From Pegea sp. RAD2-039 (lineage: Eukaryota; Chordata; Thaliacea; Salpida; Salpidae), in assembly GCA_034620365.1 (NCBI GenBank), contig JAQGEQ010000071.1, forward strand, positions 3,348,001 to 3,412,000: a DNA stretch of 64,000 nucleotides, in the 5' to 3' direction. Position 1 is the stretch's first letter, and every line of letters starts with the position of its first letter. Below, piece after piece: positions 27,601-39,804 of this stretch. The translations under genes were made by a program, and so were the position numbers. The notes below the pieces were generated by a model. The model was given only the letters and a program-made list of their open reading frames with translations. It did not search any database and was not told the DNA's origin.

Positions 27601-30600
27601 TAGTTCAATTAAGTGACATCCACTGAATAAGCTTTTGTGTTTGGTTTTATTTCGTTCTGAATCAATAAAGTAAATAATAAAGACAGTCAACCTCGGCCAC
27701 GAACTCATGAATGGAAGGAAATTGTTTACTCGACTCAGTAGTGGGTGCGCCATCTTTATCTGACAGTTGTACTTGGCTCTAGAAGCTTAACATTTGAAAC
27801 CACTAAATATAGCTTTCAACTATTTGTAGCATCCATTTTTTACTTTTGTATTTATATCGTGCAAACGACTACGAACTTCGGTGTTCAAATGATGTGTTTG
27901 CTCGTTTAGACAATTTTTATAATGAATCAATTTTTTGATGTTTTCTTAACTCATTTTAGATGTTGATAAATTAACGCGTGATTTGTCACGTGACTCCACT
28001 CATCTTGGAGGGTTTCATGCACCAAAGTTCATCAAAGATACCAGCAATTATTGGTACAAACCTGACATCACAAGAAAACAAGTAAGTACAGTGACAAATG
28101 TGTACTCGGGTTAATTAGCTTTTACACTCCAGTGCGAGTTAAGTTATTATCAAACGAAGTAAAAAACAACTTTTGTAATTTCTCCTTCAACTGAAGCTAT
28201 TTACAATCGATTAAAAGGTTAATTATGTTTTAAATCTTTCAAATGACATTCCCACCCTCGACCAACAAGCCATGTTACAAAGTCATCATTTACAAAACTG
28301 ATAGTTGGTTACATATACAAACACAAATCAACTTTATCATTTTAGGCACTTTTAATGCTACGTGATAAGGCTCCAGGAAGTTTTGTGGTCAGAGATAGTA
28401 GGTTTTTCCCAGGAGCCTTTGGACTTGCTCTGAAAGTTCATCAAGTACCTCCAGCAGTACTAGCAACAGCGGAACCAGGAAGTAAGTCGGTAGTTAGTTT
28501 TAACTTGCTTCACTAGTACCTCAACTTAAGTTAGTCTAATATAATTATAATTTAATAAAATGATTTTACTTCTTTAATTGCTCAATATATCTTTTTATCT
28601 TTTCTTTTCTATCTAATAAATTTTTCAGTAAAATCGACTTGAAATATCGACCACTTTTTATATGTTGGTTAAATGCAAATTATTTTGATAATATTTTGAA
28701 AGTTTATCGGTAATAAACTCAAATATTTGAATGCAACAAAAGATATTTAGAAAAATATTTAGCTATTTCATGTGAGTTATTTGATTAAACCATAGATATC
28801 ATCTTAACTTTGAAATGTAGTAATTAAAATCTGATTTTATACCATAAAGCATGTTTTTCGGTAAACAAAGTCTTTCAACAAGAAAAGTTTATACTTTCTT
28901 GCCCACGATAATAAATCTAATTTAAAATAAAAATTTTGGTAACATTATTTGAATTGTATTTAATCTTATCAAAATAATCTATTATGAATAAACTCAATCA
29001 CAATCTCACATCATTTTACTGAGAACTTCTCACAAGACTTTTTTTTCTTAATTGTTTAATTTAATCATTTAACTTTTAGTTAAACTGTTTTGAAATAAAT
29101 TAGAAAAAATTTGAAAAATTTTCTGAAACATTTCTGAAATCTTCTCTTGTTAATCATTCAACGTTTCAACTGTAACCATACAACTATATGCAGTTGTAAA
29201 TTCAAACAGTTGTTACAACAAAAATACTTCAAATATTTCATATTTTCAAACACTTCCTAGTAATCATTTTAATTTTATTTCAGCTGATATGAATGATGAG
29301 TTAATTCGACATTATTTGATTGAACCAAGTACTAGAGGGGTTAAAATCAAAGGATGTTTAGAAGAACCTTCATTTGGAAGCTTGTCAGCTTTGATATATC
29401 AGCATTCTATCACTAACATCGCTTTGCCTTGCAAACTCATCATACCAACATCGAGTAAATTTACTTTTTTGTTTCATGTGATTTTGGAAGAATATGGTTA
29501 TGGTTTCGTTTTAGCTTAAGCAATTTACGGGTTCCACTTTTGATATCCATGTAATTTGATAAGACAAAGATTTAAGAGTTTTAGTTTAAGGTTTTTAATT
29601 TATAAGATCAACAAGATAAATCTAAAAAAATACAAGACAATAAATTCTTTAAGTATTGTTGCAAAAAAAGTTGTGGATTTACGTTGCTTAGTGAAACTTC
29701 TAAAGGTCAAAAGAAGTTGTTTAAATGCTGCTAAGCAAGGCTTAAGATTAAGTAGTCATTTGAATTAGTACTAATAAAAAGAGTTCATACAAAGTACTTT
29801 GGACAATTTATTAAGTTCTTTTTGTACAGTAACTTATAAAGCTATGAAGTATGAGACAAAAGAAACGTTTTGAGTTTTAAGCTTTGTACAAACTGTTCTT
29901 ATCATATTAATATGTTTTCTTTTTCAACTATCTTATAAAGTTAGATAAAACAGTTTAATTAGATTTTTTTTTCAAGTTTAACTTTACTTTGTTTTTCTAT
30001 TCAGATTACTAAAAGAAAAATTTTTATGTCAATCTTTAGATATATAACAGATCTTAAAACTTCTTGTTGTTTATTTAAGATTTTCTTACAAATTTCGATA
30101 TTTTCGTTGAAAATTATCAAAAAATCATAAGCGAGTAGAATAATTGACCTTTATTTGAAAAAAATCAATCATGATTTTATAGATCGAAATAAGTAAAGGT
30201 TGAAAAACATTTAGAAATTACATGATGAAAAACGTCATACTTTTATATAAAAGGTCTTTGATATAAAATCGATAAAAAGTAATCCATCGAATATAGTTTC
30301 AAACAGTTCATTATCAGTTTTTCGTTTTGCTTTCATATGAAATAAATCTTTTAATCTCAGATTTTGTTAAAATTGGAAATTTCAAGTAGCAAAACCTAAA
30401 ATAAATCTTTTATTTATTTAAGAATTTATTCATAAAATGATTGACAACACAAAGAATAAATGTTTTCACAATTTACTTCAATTTTATAAGAGTTCTTAGA
30501 AATAAAATCAGCCCAAAATTGTTTTTTTTTTCATTTTAGAGACTTCATAGTTAGATGTTTTAGTCAAACAAGCTCAATGAGTAATAAATCTCCCATAAAT

Positions 30601-32525
30601 TACAAAATAATTGGATTTAAAAAACGTCATTTGATTTTGATGTAGTACTTGAATTATTAACTTGTTCATGACCTTGTAACTTACATTTTTGTAAAATAAA
30701 TTTTATTCAAAAGTTGCTGATTATAAAATAACTTATAGATATGGAAGTGATTCAAGTTGTTGAACCTGGACCTGCAACTCCAGTTGAAGTTCCAACATCA
30801 GCTGCAGATCTGTTAGAACAAGGTGCTGCTTGTAATGTCCTTTTTCTTGGCTCAGCAGATACTGAGTCGTTGACTGGTCCTGAGGTAAATGTCAATATTT
30901 AAATTGATTTGTTAAAAAACAATTTACTTTAAATTAAAAAAGTTGAAAAACTCAAATCGTTTTTGGCTTTTTATATTTTCAGATACTAATTAGCTAAAAA
31001 CAATCAACAACTATTGTGTTTTTTTTTGTATCAAAGGCTTTTATTACTCTCATTAGAAACAAAAGTTTGATTATTTTATCTTCTTATACTATTCAGGCGA
31101 TAGAAAGAGCGATGAGAGAATGCACAGAAAATAGCGGACAAGCAATAAAGACGTCGGTTGTACAGTTCAAGGTATCAGCTCAGGGAATAACGCTTACTGA
31201 TAACGCTCGAAAGTAAGCTTACAGCTTTACTAAGCAATCATTATGTTGCTGGCATGTAATCTAAATTTTATAAATTTTTTGAAACTTTAATTAACTTTTT
31301 TTTCAGCAGAAGCAAATTTTTTTAATTTTTTTATTAATTTATTTACTCTTCTGTTTCGGCCTTTAACATTTGTTGATATTTTCTCCCATATATATTCGAA
31401 AATTTTTAAAGTTACATCTTTTGAATTATTGTTACAAAAATTGTCTAAAATTGAATCTATAAAATATAATTAGTTAGTTAAAACCAAAATTGGTATACTT
31501 TTACTTGATTGATAGATTTCAAATTTACTAATAAGATTATAAATGATTTTTAATTTTAGAAAGGATAATAAAGAGGTCTAAATAAATAGTTCAAAATTAA
31601 TTCATTTAAAAACATGTTGGTACTTTAAAATCGATATTTACTCAACAATCAAATGCAAATTGAAGGACTTAGAATAATAAATTATTCATTTGTGGTTCTA
31701 GGAGTTTCACTTATGTATCAATAAAAAAAATGAGAGTAAACTTCAAATAAATTGAATCTCATTTTAAGAAAACATTTTCGTATTTGTTAAACATGAGAAA
31801 CATTTCTTTTGAAAGTTGAAAGTTTTATGGTTGAGCCTTTATTTATCTACTAAAGGCGGTAAGAAACACAAAAAAGTAGATTAAATGAAACCAAGTAAAC
31901 CCAAAGATTTGTTATCATCAAACAAACATTGCTCTATAAGCTTTACTTCCTTTTTAACTTTCCTGAGCTTCGAAACAACATAATCACTTTTTGTGATCAA
32001 ATAAATAATTTGAAGAAGTCTTTTTACAAACTGTTTGTTTGATGATCACAACAAACCTTTAACCCAGTAAATTGATTGGTTATTGTTGACCAACATCAGC
32101 TGATCATAAACAGTTTGAACTTTATTCACTTTATTCAAAGGCGTTTTGTTCCAACAACAAACAAAGTCACAAAAATGATTTTAACACTCAACTTTTTCGA
32201 CAGAATTTTTTTCCGAAGACATTATCCGGTCTCTTCATTGACTTTCTGTGGAATGGATCCGAGTGCCCGCGAGCCCCACAACCGGAGGTGGAACGCAACT
32301 CAATATAATGGACCTCGAGAAGCAAGGTGGTCGAGAAAGTTGATAAAATATCGAAGTTAAAATTAACATTGTTGTACTCTCAGAGTTTTTGGATTCGTAG
32401 CAAAGAGACAGGGAAGTAATGTACAAAATGGATGCCATCTTTTCGCAGAACTGGACACTGACCAACCAGCAACAGCAATTGTCAACTTTGTGTCCAAGGT
32501 CTTGATAGGCAGTCAACGAACCTGA
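9660..32525 (+). CDS. TNS: Tensin: coiled-coil N-terminus, C-terminal SH2 and PTB domains
   Basis: Tensins link integrin tails to actin at focal adhesions; SH2 binds phosphotyrosine and PTB binds integrin NPxY tails. Exons: 9660-10164, 11857-12131, 12805-12913, 13867-14021, 14527-14584, 20302-20497, 23250-23301, 23551-23646, 26195-26396, 26453-26519, 26574-26721, 27290-27379, 27960-28081, 28346-28481, 29284-29454, 30739-30884, 31097-31212, 32204-32326, 32384-32525. All phases match, giving 967 residues from ATG 9665. Residues ~67-166 are a charged Lys/Glu/Gln coiled coil; the middle is Ser/Thr-rich linker; SH2 is ~673-795 and PTB ~815-967. The PTEN-like phosphatase and C2 domains of long tensins are absent, either upstream or truly missing as in TNS4. 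The 23 kb exons are the least certain (weak acceptor at 23550; an alternative lies at ~23500). The first exon could be internal, since the frame is open to its acceptor. Confidence 0.85.
14585..20301 (+). other. Large tensin intron, otherwise featureless
   Basis: About 5.7 kb between two phase-matched exons. Apart from the candidate cassette exon near 18.5 kb, only short out-of-context open frames and A/T-rich sequence are seen. Confidence 0.5.
18465..18547 (+). other. Candidate alternative (cassette) exon of tensin
   Basis: A strong acceptor (CTACTTTTGCAG) and a donor (CAA|GTGATA) enclose 83 bases that read open and start [12 protein letters not shown] after a phase-1 junction. It resembles the [12 protein letters not shown] stretch of tensin exon 23551-23646 in both protein and DNA. 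It cannot sit between the neighbouring constitutive exons, but it joins in frame from exon end 14021 (phase 1) and to exon 23250 (phase 0). It is therefore a possible alternative exon; it could also be a dead exon copy. Confidence 0.35.
24319..24426 (-). pseudogene. Orphan terminal exon or relic on the opposite strand, inside a tensin intron
   Basis: On the minus strand an acceptor (GAATTTGCTTTTAG) is followed by 36 codons ending in TAA. They encode an acidic/basic tail containing [19 protein letters not shown] and ending DEEENRDL. Codon use is more GC-rich than the surrounding intron. No partner exon with a matching phase was found upstream on the minus strand, so it may be a gene fragment or retro-derived relic. 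The family is not recognised. Confidence 0.3.
27960..29454 (+). other. Tensin SH2-domain exons
   Basis: Three exons encode the SH2 domain. It opens with [18 protein letters not shown], carries the phosphotyrosine-binding arginine in FVVRDS (about residue 706), then AFGLALKV, and closes with [19 protein letters not shown] and ALPCKLIIP. These are hallmark tensin SH2 words, and the key Arg is present, so phosphopeptide binding should be intact. The three exons split the domain at phase 0 and phase 1 junctions. Confidence 0.92.
30739..32525 (+). other. Tensin PTB-domain exons
   Basis: Four exons encode the C-terminal PTB domain: [87 protein letters not shown]. The order and spacing match the tensin PTB fold and the protein ends a few residues after the last helix with QRT-stop, the usual end point of tensins. 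A ~1 kb intron precedes the penultimate exon, and a 57-base intron precedes the last exon. Confidence 0.92.
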
Positions 32526-33612
32526 ACCTTCTGAAAGTCATTACCATGAAGATTTCTATTTCTTTTCACTCGTTTTGTCGTTGTTAATGGGTGGTTTCTT
32601 CTTTACAATGCCTCAACCAATTCCGTCCACTTAAAACATAAGTTACCTTTTGTACTGATCACCACATGACCATCCTTCAATTTTAAGATGATAACCTAAT
32701 GTTAAGAAACAGCTTTAAATATTTATAAACTTGTCAGAGCTCTAACCTTCCATCCAACTATCTAACCATCCACTTAAACCTTTTCCGATATAAAAACTAT
32801 CTCAGCTACATTTAAACTCTGCTTGTTTATCCGTCAGTAGCATCACTTCTATCCGATTCTTGCCGCCAGACCTTCTCTATATTTCCATCTTTTCTTTCGT
32901 AACTGTTTTGTCATTAATGGGAACCGAAAAGCTCCAATTTATTGTCATCATTTGTCAGCAGAAGTTTTTATTTAATTCAAATCAAAAATTTAAAAGAATA
33001 TTCAGTCTGCCAAGTTATATCTCAAATAAAAACTATATTTTAGATTGAAATTACTAATTTCTGTAAAAATCATTTATTTATGAATTCTTTTTTACATCGA
33101 AGCCACTTTCGATGTTTTGATGGAAATATCAAATTCAGCAAGGCTTCTTTTGCTGCCTTTCTATTCCTCAAAATGCCCCCATCTTGTTTTGATAATGACG
33201 TCATCAGATGAGCTTCTGCTGCATATTTAAGCTGTTTATTTTATACATTATGTTTGTAGCATTGATGTTAAACTGCTTTAAAAGTATAAACGGAAAATAT
33301 AGGCCTGGTGAGATAGTTTGTATGCTTAAAGTTTTTCTCAAAATAAATGTATTATTTTCGTTTAATGAAGAAACCAAACTAAAAGTTTTTCATTTAGAAT
33401 TTCTTTATCACGTGACGTCAATACTAGTTTATTTTGATTACAACTTTTTCCCAAGTCTAAGTATTCATTGTTTTTCCAGTCTCAATTTGATTACGTTTTT
33501 ATTACCTTCCCGTTTTGTCGAAATGATTTAATTTTTCGTTCCTTTTAACAGGTGTTTTTGTATTTTGAGCTCATATTTCTATTGTTATGTTATTTCTATA
33601 ATTATAAATAAA
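32526..33612 (+). other. Probable tensin 3'UTR
   Basis: No coding evidence after the stop at 32525. An AATAAA at 33607-33612 is the clearest downstream polyadenylation signal, implying a ~1.1 kb 3'UTR, but earlier AATAAA-like words near 32970, 33020 and 33343 could also be used. Two TGACGTCA palindromes occur at 33196 and 33413. Confidence 0.35.
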
Positions 33613-35379
33613 GCCAGTGTAAATCTATTTGATGTATCTAAAAAGTTGTCAACAAAATACTTTGAAGAAATCGAATTTTAAACAAACTTTAAAAGCAAAA
33701 TTAGATCATTATACCAAGTTTGTGTGGCATTTGAATATAATATAGATTTATTTTAATAAGTTTTAAAATAAAGCTAAGAATGTAGTAACTGTTGTTTGTA
33801 AATATGTAAAACTTGATAAATAATTTAATATTATTAAAATCTATCCATAATAAAATTTCAGTATAAAATTTTGACTTATTTTATTAATTAATTTTAATTC
33901 TGTATCTACTTTAAAATATTAGGAAAGTCATTAACTTAAAAAATAGTTTTAAAACTGATGTATACATAACATTATAATCGACAAAAGGTTAATAAACTAT
34001 TTACTTTTTTTAATTTCTAATCATTCAAATACCTCTGAAGTCCAGTTTCCAAATGTGTCGTTTGCTTCTATGAATATATTCTAATTTTTGTTGATAATTA
34101 CATAGAAAAAATAAAACATTTAAAATAAATTTGATTTGTACAATTTTTCTGACACAGGTTTGGTATTTTTAAATTATATCTACTTTAAATGTTCAAGATG
34201 ATTTTTATAATTTAATTTGGTAATTTTGTATAATTTTCTTGAAATTTAAAGCATAATTGTATTTTAATCTTTGTAAATGTTTGTGAAAATTGTAGTCTTA
34301 ACAAAAATAAATGTAACATTAGCCCAACTACAATTAAATAAAGATAAAACAAAATATTTCGAAATTCAATTTTTTATGACATTTTTAATGACATGTAGTA
34401 TCAAAATTCTACTTTTGCTGAAATGAAGTTGTTACAACAAAAATTAGATTAAGCAGATATCAGTACTTATGACAATTTTCAAGCTTATTTTTATCTGATA
34501 TTTTATACATTTCTTTACTTATTTATATCAAAAGCTTGTTTGAATTTTCAAAAATATGTATTATTGAAAAGTACTTTATATTACTCAGTTTTGTAAAGTC
34601 TTGCTCACTATAGACTATTTTAGTGATTTCTAAATTTAGGAGTGTGTTCCGAAGGCAGCTGTGATACTAGTAAGTCTAAATCTCACTACACTGCTTGTTA
34701 AATGTAAAAGATTTATTTGCTATTTTTATCATTAATTTCGATTCTTATTTAATTACTGAATTTTACACCTCCAATGAGTCCTACAGAACATCCAGAAAAA
34801 TAATGATTTTAATCTTAATTGCATCAAACATAAAAAACCTTTTTTTTACTTACAAATCCTCATGTTGAGAGTATACAACAAGGCACCTTTTGCGATAAAA
34901 AGGTAGATGCTTTTCCAAAAAGTATTTTCATTTTATAATTATTAGGACTTTAAAGAAAGATTATTAAAATATAAAACACTTTTCTTTATGTGTTCATTTG
35001 AGGTATATAATTTGTTCACTATATATTCCAAATTACTTTAGATTATCTATTTGATAGACAAATAACATCTAAAACTATTTAATTAATCATTGGCATTTTA
35101 CTGTTTATAGAATTAAACCGCATAAACCTCTTTGTATAAGTAGTTTCTGTAAAAATTTGATATATAATAGAAGAATAGTTATGTATAAATTAAAGGTAAG
35201 CTGAATAGGTACTTAACTAAAGAATATTCTATTCTTACTCAGTATATGCTACTCAGTGATATTATGTAACTTAAACTCTTGTTGGAAACTTTAATTAAAA
35301 AAAACTTAGAAAATTTTTACCGCTATATGTCCTGAAGAGTTTCAATCAGTTGCATTTCGATGAACAAATATTTTATAGT
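33613..35379. other. AT-rich intergenic DNA
   Basis: No gene could be supported. The only exon-like island is a 30-base segment at 34640-34669 (see findings). Confidence 0.4.
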
Positions 35380-36000
35380 TAGTTGCTTGATGAAGAAAGA
35401 TTACCATCTAATATCTGTCCTCATTGTCAAAAACAGTTTAAAGGTCACATTAGTAGAAGAATCCACTAAAGTTTGACGCATAAAGCTGATCTCAATTAAT
35501 GAACACAAGAACTAGGAGAGGCTAATAAAAAGAAGAACACCTTACTCACACTAAGTAGCCTACTCTGGTACTAACTTGTTTAGACATACCGTCTTTCCAA
35601 ACCAAGATCTGACTTTGACTCAGAGGATGAGTAGCAGCAACTCTTCTGGTTAAGAGAAACACCGAATAGATCAAAATGAACTTCAGAATAGTTCAAACAT
35701 TTTAGTCAAATACCCAAATGCAGAAAGGTATTCAAAACATCACTTATCATTTATTCCAAAGTTTCAAGATATTAACTGTTGTCAGTTAGATCTGTTATCA
35801 GAAGATTTTTCAATGGTTTTCGAGAAAAGGGTTTCAAACTATGAAAAGTAGTTTGCTCCTAGCTATGGTGGACTAAATAATTTAATCGCAAGAAACATTG
35901 TTCAACAAATACATGGATATTAAGAAAGCTTTTGTGTCCCATCACGCCCTCAAAAAGTGATATGTGTTGAAGTGGGTCTGCTGAAAATAAACATAAATCG
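35380..36000 (+). pseudogene. Decayed coding relic with a zinc-finger remnant
   Basis: The plus strand reads CPHCQKQFKGHISRRIH followed, across an in-frame stop, by SLTH. This preserves the C-X2-C-X12-H-X4-H spacing of a classical C2H2 finger. About 300 bases further on another coding-like stretch appears (KHHLSFIPKFQDINCCQLDL, then a stop, then FAPSYGGLNNLIARNIVQQI) with several stops. The pattern suggests a long-dead gene or transposable element; C2H2 fingers of this kind occur at the front of some non-LTR retrotransposon proteins, but no reverse transcriptase motif is seen. Boundaries are approximate. Confidence 0.4.
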
Positions 36001-37389
36001 TTTTTCATTTCGCTTATCAGATCTTTAGTGAAGTTGTATTTGCTATTATGTGGTTTTTTGGTTATATAAAGTTATAGATCAATACTTTTTGATTAATGAA
36101 TATGAAAAATGAATCAAATGATGAAACTAATGTAATCATCTATCATAATATTCAATTATCTTATGATGTTGTTTATTATTACTTCAATCATCAAATTTTT
36201 TTTTTAAATCTGTGATGTCATCAGTTATTAAAACTCAAATCATCGTTATAAAAGCTTTAAAGAAATATTTTATGGCTTTAGTAAATTATGCTTCTTTTTT
36301 TAATTTGTTTTTAATATTTAAAAATTTTTGGAATTATTTTAAGTTTGTAAAAACAATCTATAAAAACTACCAATGTTAAAAACTATTTTCGGGAAAAAAC
36401 ATATGAAGTTATTTTTATCAATCTATCTTTTCAAGTTTAAGTAAATTTATTTCAATTACATCACATTACAGTTGATAGATTTGTTTATTTGCATAAGCAT
36501 TTTATAGTTAGACGTTTTGGTAACTAACTTATAACAATGGCATGAATTTCTCACTCATAAAAAATATTAAAATTTTCATAACCAATTCTATTGATGTACA
36601 ACCTATGCTTAAACGATATTTAAAATCTTCTTTTAACCAACAAAAGTACATTATTGTATTTATACTTGGTCAAAAGTCAGTTATAAAAATTTGAACAGAA
36701 CCGACACTGCAGATAAAAGAAGACAGTTCAAAGAAGATAACATTTTCATGATCGCTAGTCAATTTTAATTATATCATTTTAATAATACTGTCGACTGTGT
36801 CCTTTGCACATTGACTTATTTAGTTACAAACTTGATTGTCAAAATGAAAATAAATTGTGATTCCATCCTTATAACGTCTTTCTGTCGCTTTTTTTGGAGT
36901 GTATTTTATATGTTGTCATCTATACACTAAACCTCAGGGCAATTTCAATAATAAAAATTCAAGCAACCAGATGATAATTGATAAACTGTATTAATAATTG
37001 AGTAGTTAACAACAAATAAATTATTTATTGTATAATATTTGAATAAAATTATAGATAAAATTAAACTATTTGTTATTACAAGTTTTTTCTTTTATTTTGT
37101 GACGTAAATAGAAGCGCTTAGGCCTAATAGAAAATCCTTATAATTGTTGGGATGCCTATAAAAGGAACCCTGCAGATTCATGAGTAGATGTAAGTTATAA
37201 ATTAAAAGTAATGGGAAAGAATAAAGAAGCTGAAAGTATTATGTCATTGTTAAGGAAATTACTTAAATTATAATTTTTTGCGACATTTTTTTAAGATGTA
37301 ACAGATTTTGATGTAGTGATAGAGGTTTTAATTTTTTTTTATATCCTACTTTCTATCGTTGAGACAAGGAAAAGATCATTAAAACCCGG

Positions 37390-37650
37390 GTAGAAAGGTC
37401 TTGTGAGTCTGGTTGATGACAACACTTCTAGGAGACGCAAAACTCCGAATTTATTGTCGGAATTGGAGCCTCGTAGGTAGTTTGTCGCTGTACTCAGTAA
37501 GTATCTGTACTAGTGTTTCTCTGGTAGCTCTTGCGACGCCAGTCGGGCGTAGCTGCATCAGTTCGTCTGTTCCCTGTATAACCTGGCTCTGACGTGGAGG
37601 GTAGAATTCTGCTCCATTGGCAACGACTGGGTCTTCATAGCTTCTTCTCT
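37390..37650 (-). pseudogene. GC-richer coding-like relic, minus strand
   Basis: Base composition rises sharply for ~260 bases compared with the flanks. On the minus strand one frame stays open for about 65 codons with words such as EDPVVANGAEFYPPRQ and LRPTGVARATRETLVQILTE, then meets a stop. The sharp edges and unusual composition suggest an inserted element or processed fragment. No family is recognised and no terminal repeats were seen. Confidence 0.35.
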
Positions 37651-39804
37651 AGCATATAATTATGAATAACCGTTATCGGCCGAATCAGATCAAAAAAATT
37701 GTATATTGATTCTGGAATTTCCTTGTAAGCATAAAACAATTGAATAAATTTAAAAAATGTTCTATAACAAATGATTAAGCAAAGTAACTTTGTTTGCAGA
37801 ACAAACTTTTCCTTTTAAATAGATAGCTCAATAAACAGATAAACTTTTTAATGTTAGAAAAATAATAATGATTAAACTGTTGTTTTCTAGTTTGATTAGC
37901 AAACATAAAGTTTCATATTAAGCTGTTTGAAAAGACAAAAATCGATACTTATCTGTATGCTGACTATCATGGCTGAATATGAAGGTTAATTAAGACTAAT
38001 CAGATGAACAGATTTTGGATTTTATGATTTTAAAAGCCAAATATTTTTACGTAATTACATTTAGATTATTTCTACATTGGTTTAACATTTTCTAACATTA
38101 AAAAACTTTTAACTTTTGAAACGATTATGATTAGTTAACAGTCAAACCCTAAACTCCATTTATTAATCATTTTTAGTTTTTTTAACAATGATTATTTTTA
38201 AACTTCTAATAAAGATTTTTATAACTAAATGTTTAATCTTATAAGTTTTATAAATTCTATATTGTGATTCTTCTTTTAAAACTTTTTTTACTATAAATTA
38301 TATTGTGGTTAAAGTTTAGTTCTTAATTACTTTCTAACTTAAAATAACCTCTAATATTTTCTTTGGTTTGTATTCTTAGTTTTAAAAACTATTTTACTTC
38401 AATTCAAAGTTTACTCTTTGTATTTCAGCCTTGTATAAATTTTTCATCTCTATTTAAAAATAAAATTTCAATGTAAAATCGATTCAAAAAAAAACTTTAC
38501 AATAAACTGAGAGAATTTTTCTTTAAAAAGTTTATTCACTATATTCAAAACGTGAAACAACAAATTTAACCTTGAAACTAATTTACGAAGGCTCAAATAA
38601 TATAAAATAAAAAAATTATGCTGAAAATTTGAAGCAGAGAGATATTAGCAAAAGGAAATTTTTATGAAGTTATAAATATTTTATACAAAATTTATACATT
38701 GAATTAAATAAGCTGAGCTTATACCAAAGTGAAGTATACTGTTTATCGATTTATTTATTTGATTGTTGAAACTTTAAGAATGAATTGAACTTTCAATCTA
38801 TTTGATTTACAAAGCATAAGTTCCTTTGGTTAGAATAAACTCAATAAAATTGTATCTATTGTAAAGATTCGAAATTGAATCATTACAGCTTATTGATTAG
38901 ATAGTTGAAAAATTATAAATTTATTTTTTTTTAAGGAAAGCTTATTGACATTTCAAAGCTTAAAATCCTCAACTTTTAAACTCATCGAACTTTTACTTGC
39001 TTCTTGATTTTAAAAACTCAAATTTGAAAAATGTTTGAAAGTTTTATATTCTTAATTTGATATAATCTCTTTTCTAGCAGAGTAAGTTTTTGATAATGTT
39101 ATCTATATCCAATTATTTATCATTCTTTCTCTTCTATACTAGTTTTGATTTAAATTGACTTTTCTTAGTTATTAAACAGACTAAACAACTAAAATAACAA
39201 ATTTTACTTTTAATAAATTTATCTATTAAATAAAAACAAAACTACAAAAGAAAACTTGAAAGGTCACAGCCTAAAATAATTCCGTTTTTTTCACGAGTAT
39301 TTTACAGTACCTAAAATTTGCTAAAGTAGTCTAATGGATGATAAAAATCGAAAAAAAAACATTTACAAATGATTTAAGAAGTTTGAGGGAACAACTGATA
39401 GTTCAATTTTTACTTGCTGTCCATTAGTAAAGAAAATTGTAGCATTTTACTTGTAGGCTTTGGGTATTACAAACCTCTGAGCTATTAGTCTATAGAGACT
39501 TTTGCTAGCAAACCAAAAGCTTTTACTGATAGTTTTATACAATGTTGAATTTAATTCTACAAAATGAAGGAATGTAGAACTATAAGATTAATTTCTAAAA
39601 ATTTTCGAAAAAACTGATTTAAACTTTGAAGTAAAAACTTAAACATCCGAAGAAAATACATAACTGATTAAATAGTTAACATTTATTTGCTGATTACAAT
39701 CACAGTGAAAAAGAAGATAAATTACTTCTTAAAATATTTTTCTATTTTCGTAAATCAATTGATTTAGTTGATATCAAAAAAGATTCATGAAAAAATAAAA
39801 AAAG
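37651..39804. other. AT-rich intergenic DNA
   Basis: No exon found on either strand. The minus-strand side adjoining 39.8 kb presumably holds the DNAAF6 3'UTR, but no clear AATAAA was identified close to the stop. Confidence 0.4.

Noticed and set aside
29289-29519. Stand-alone small protein of 76 codons
   Set aside because: Its first two thirds are a tensin SH2 exon; the rest is read-through into the intron after GTAAAT.
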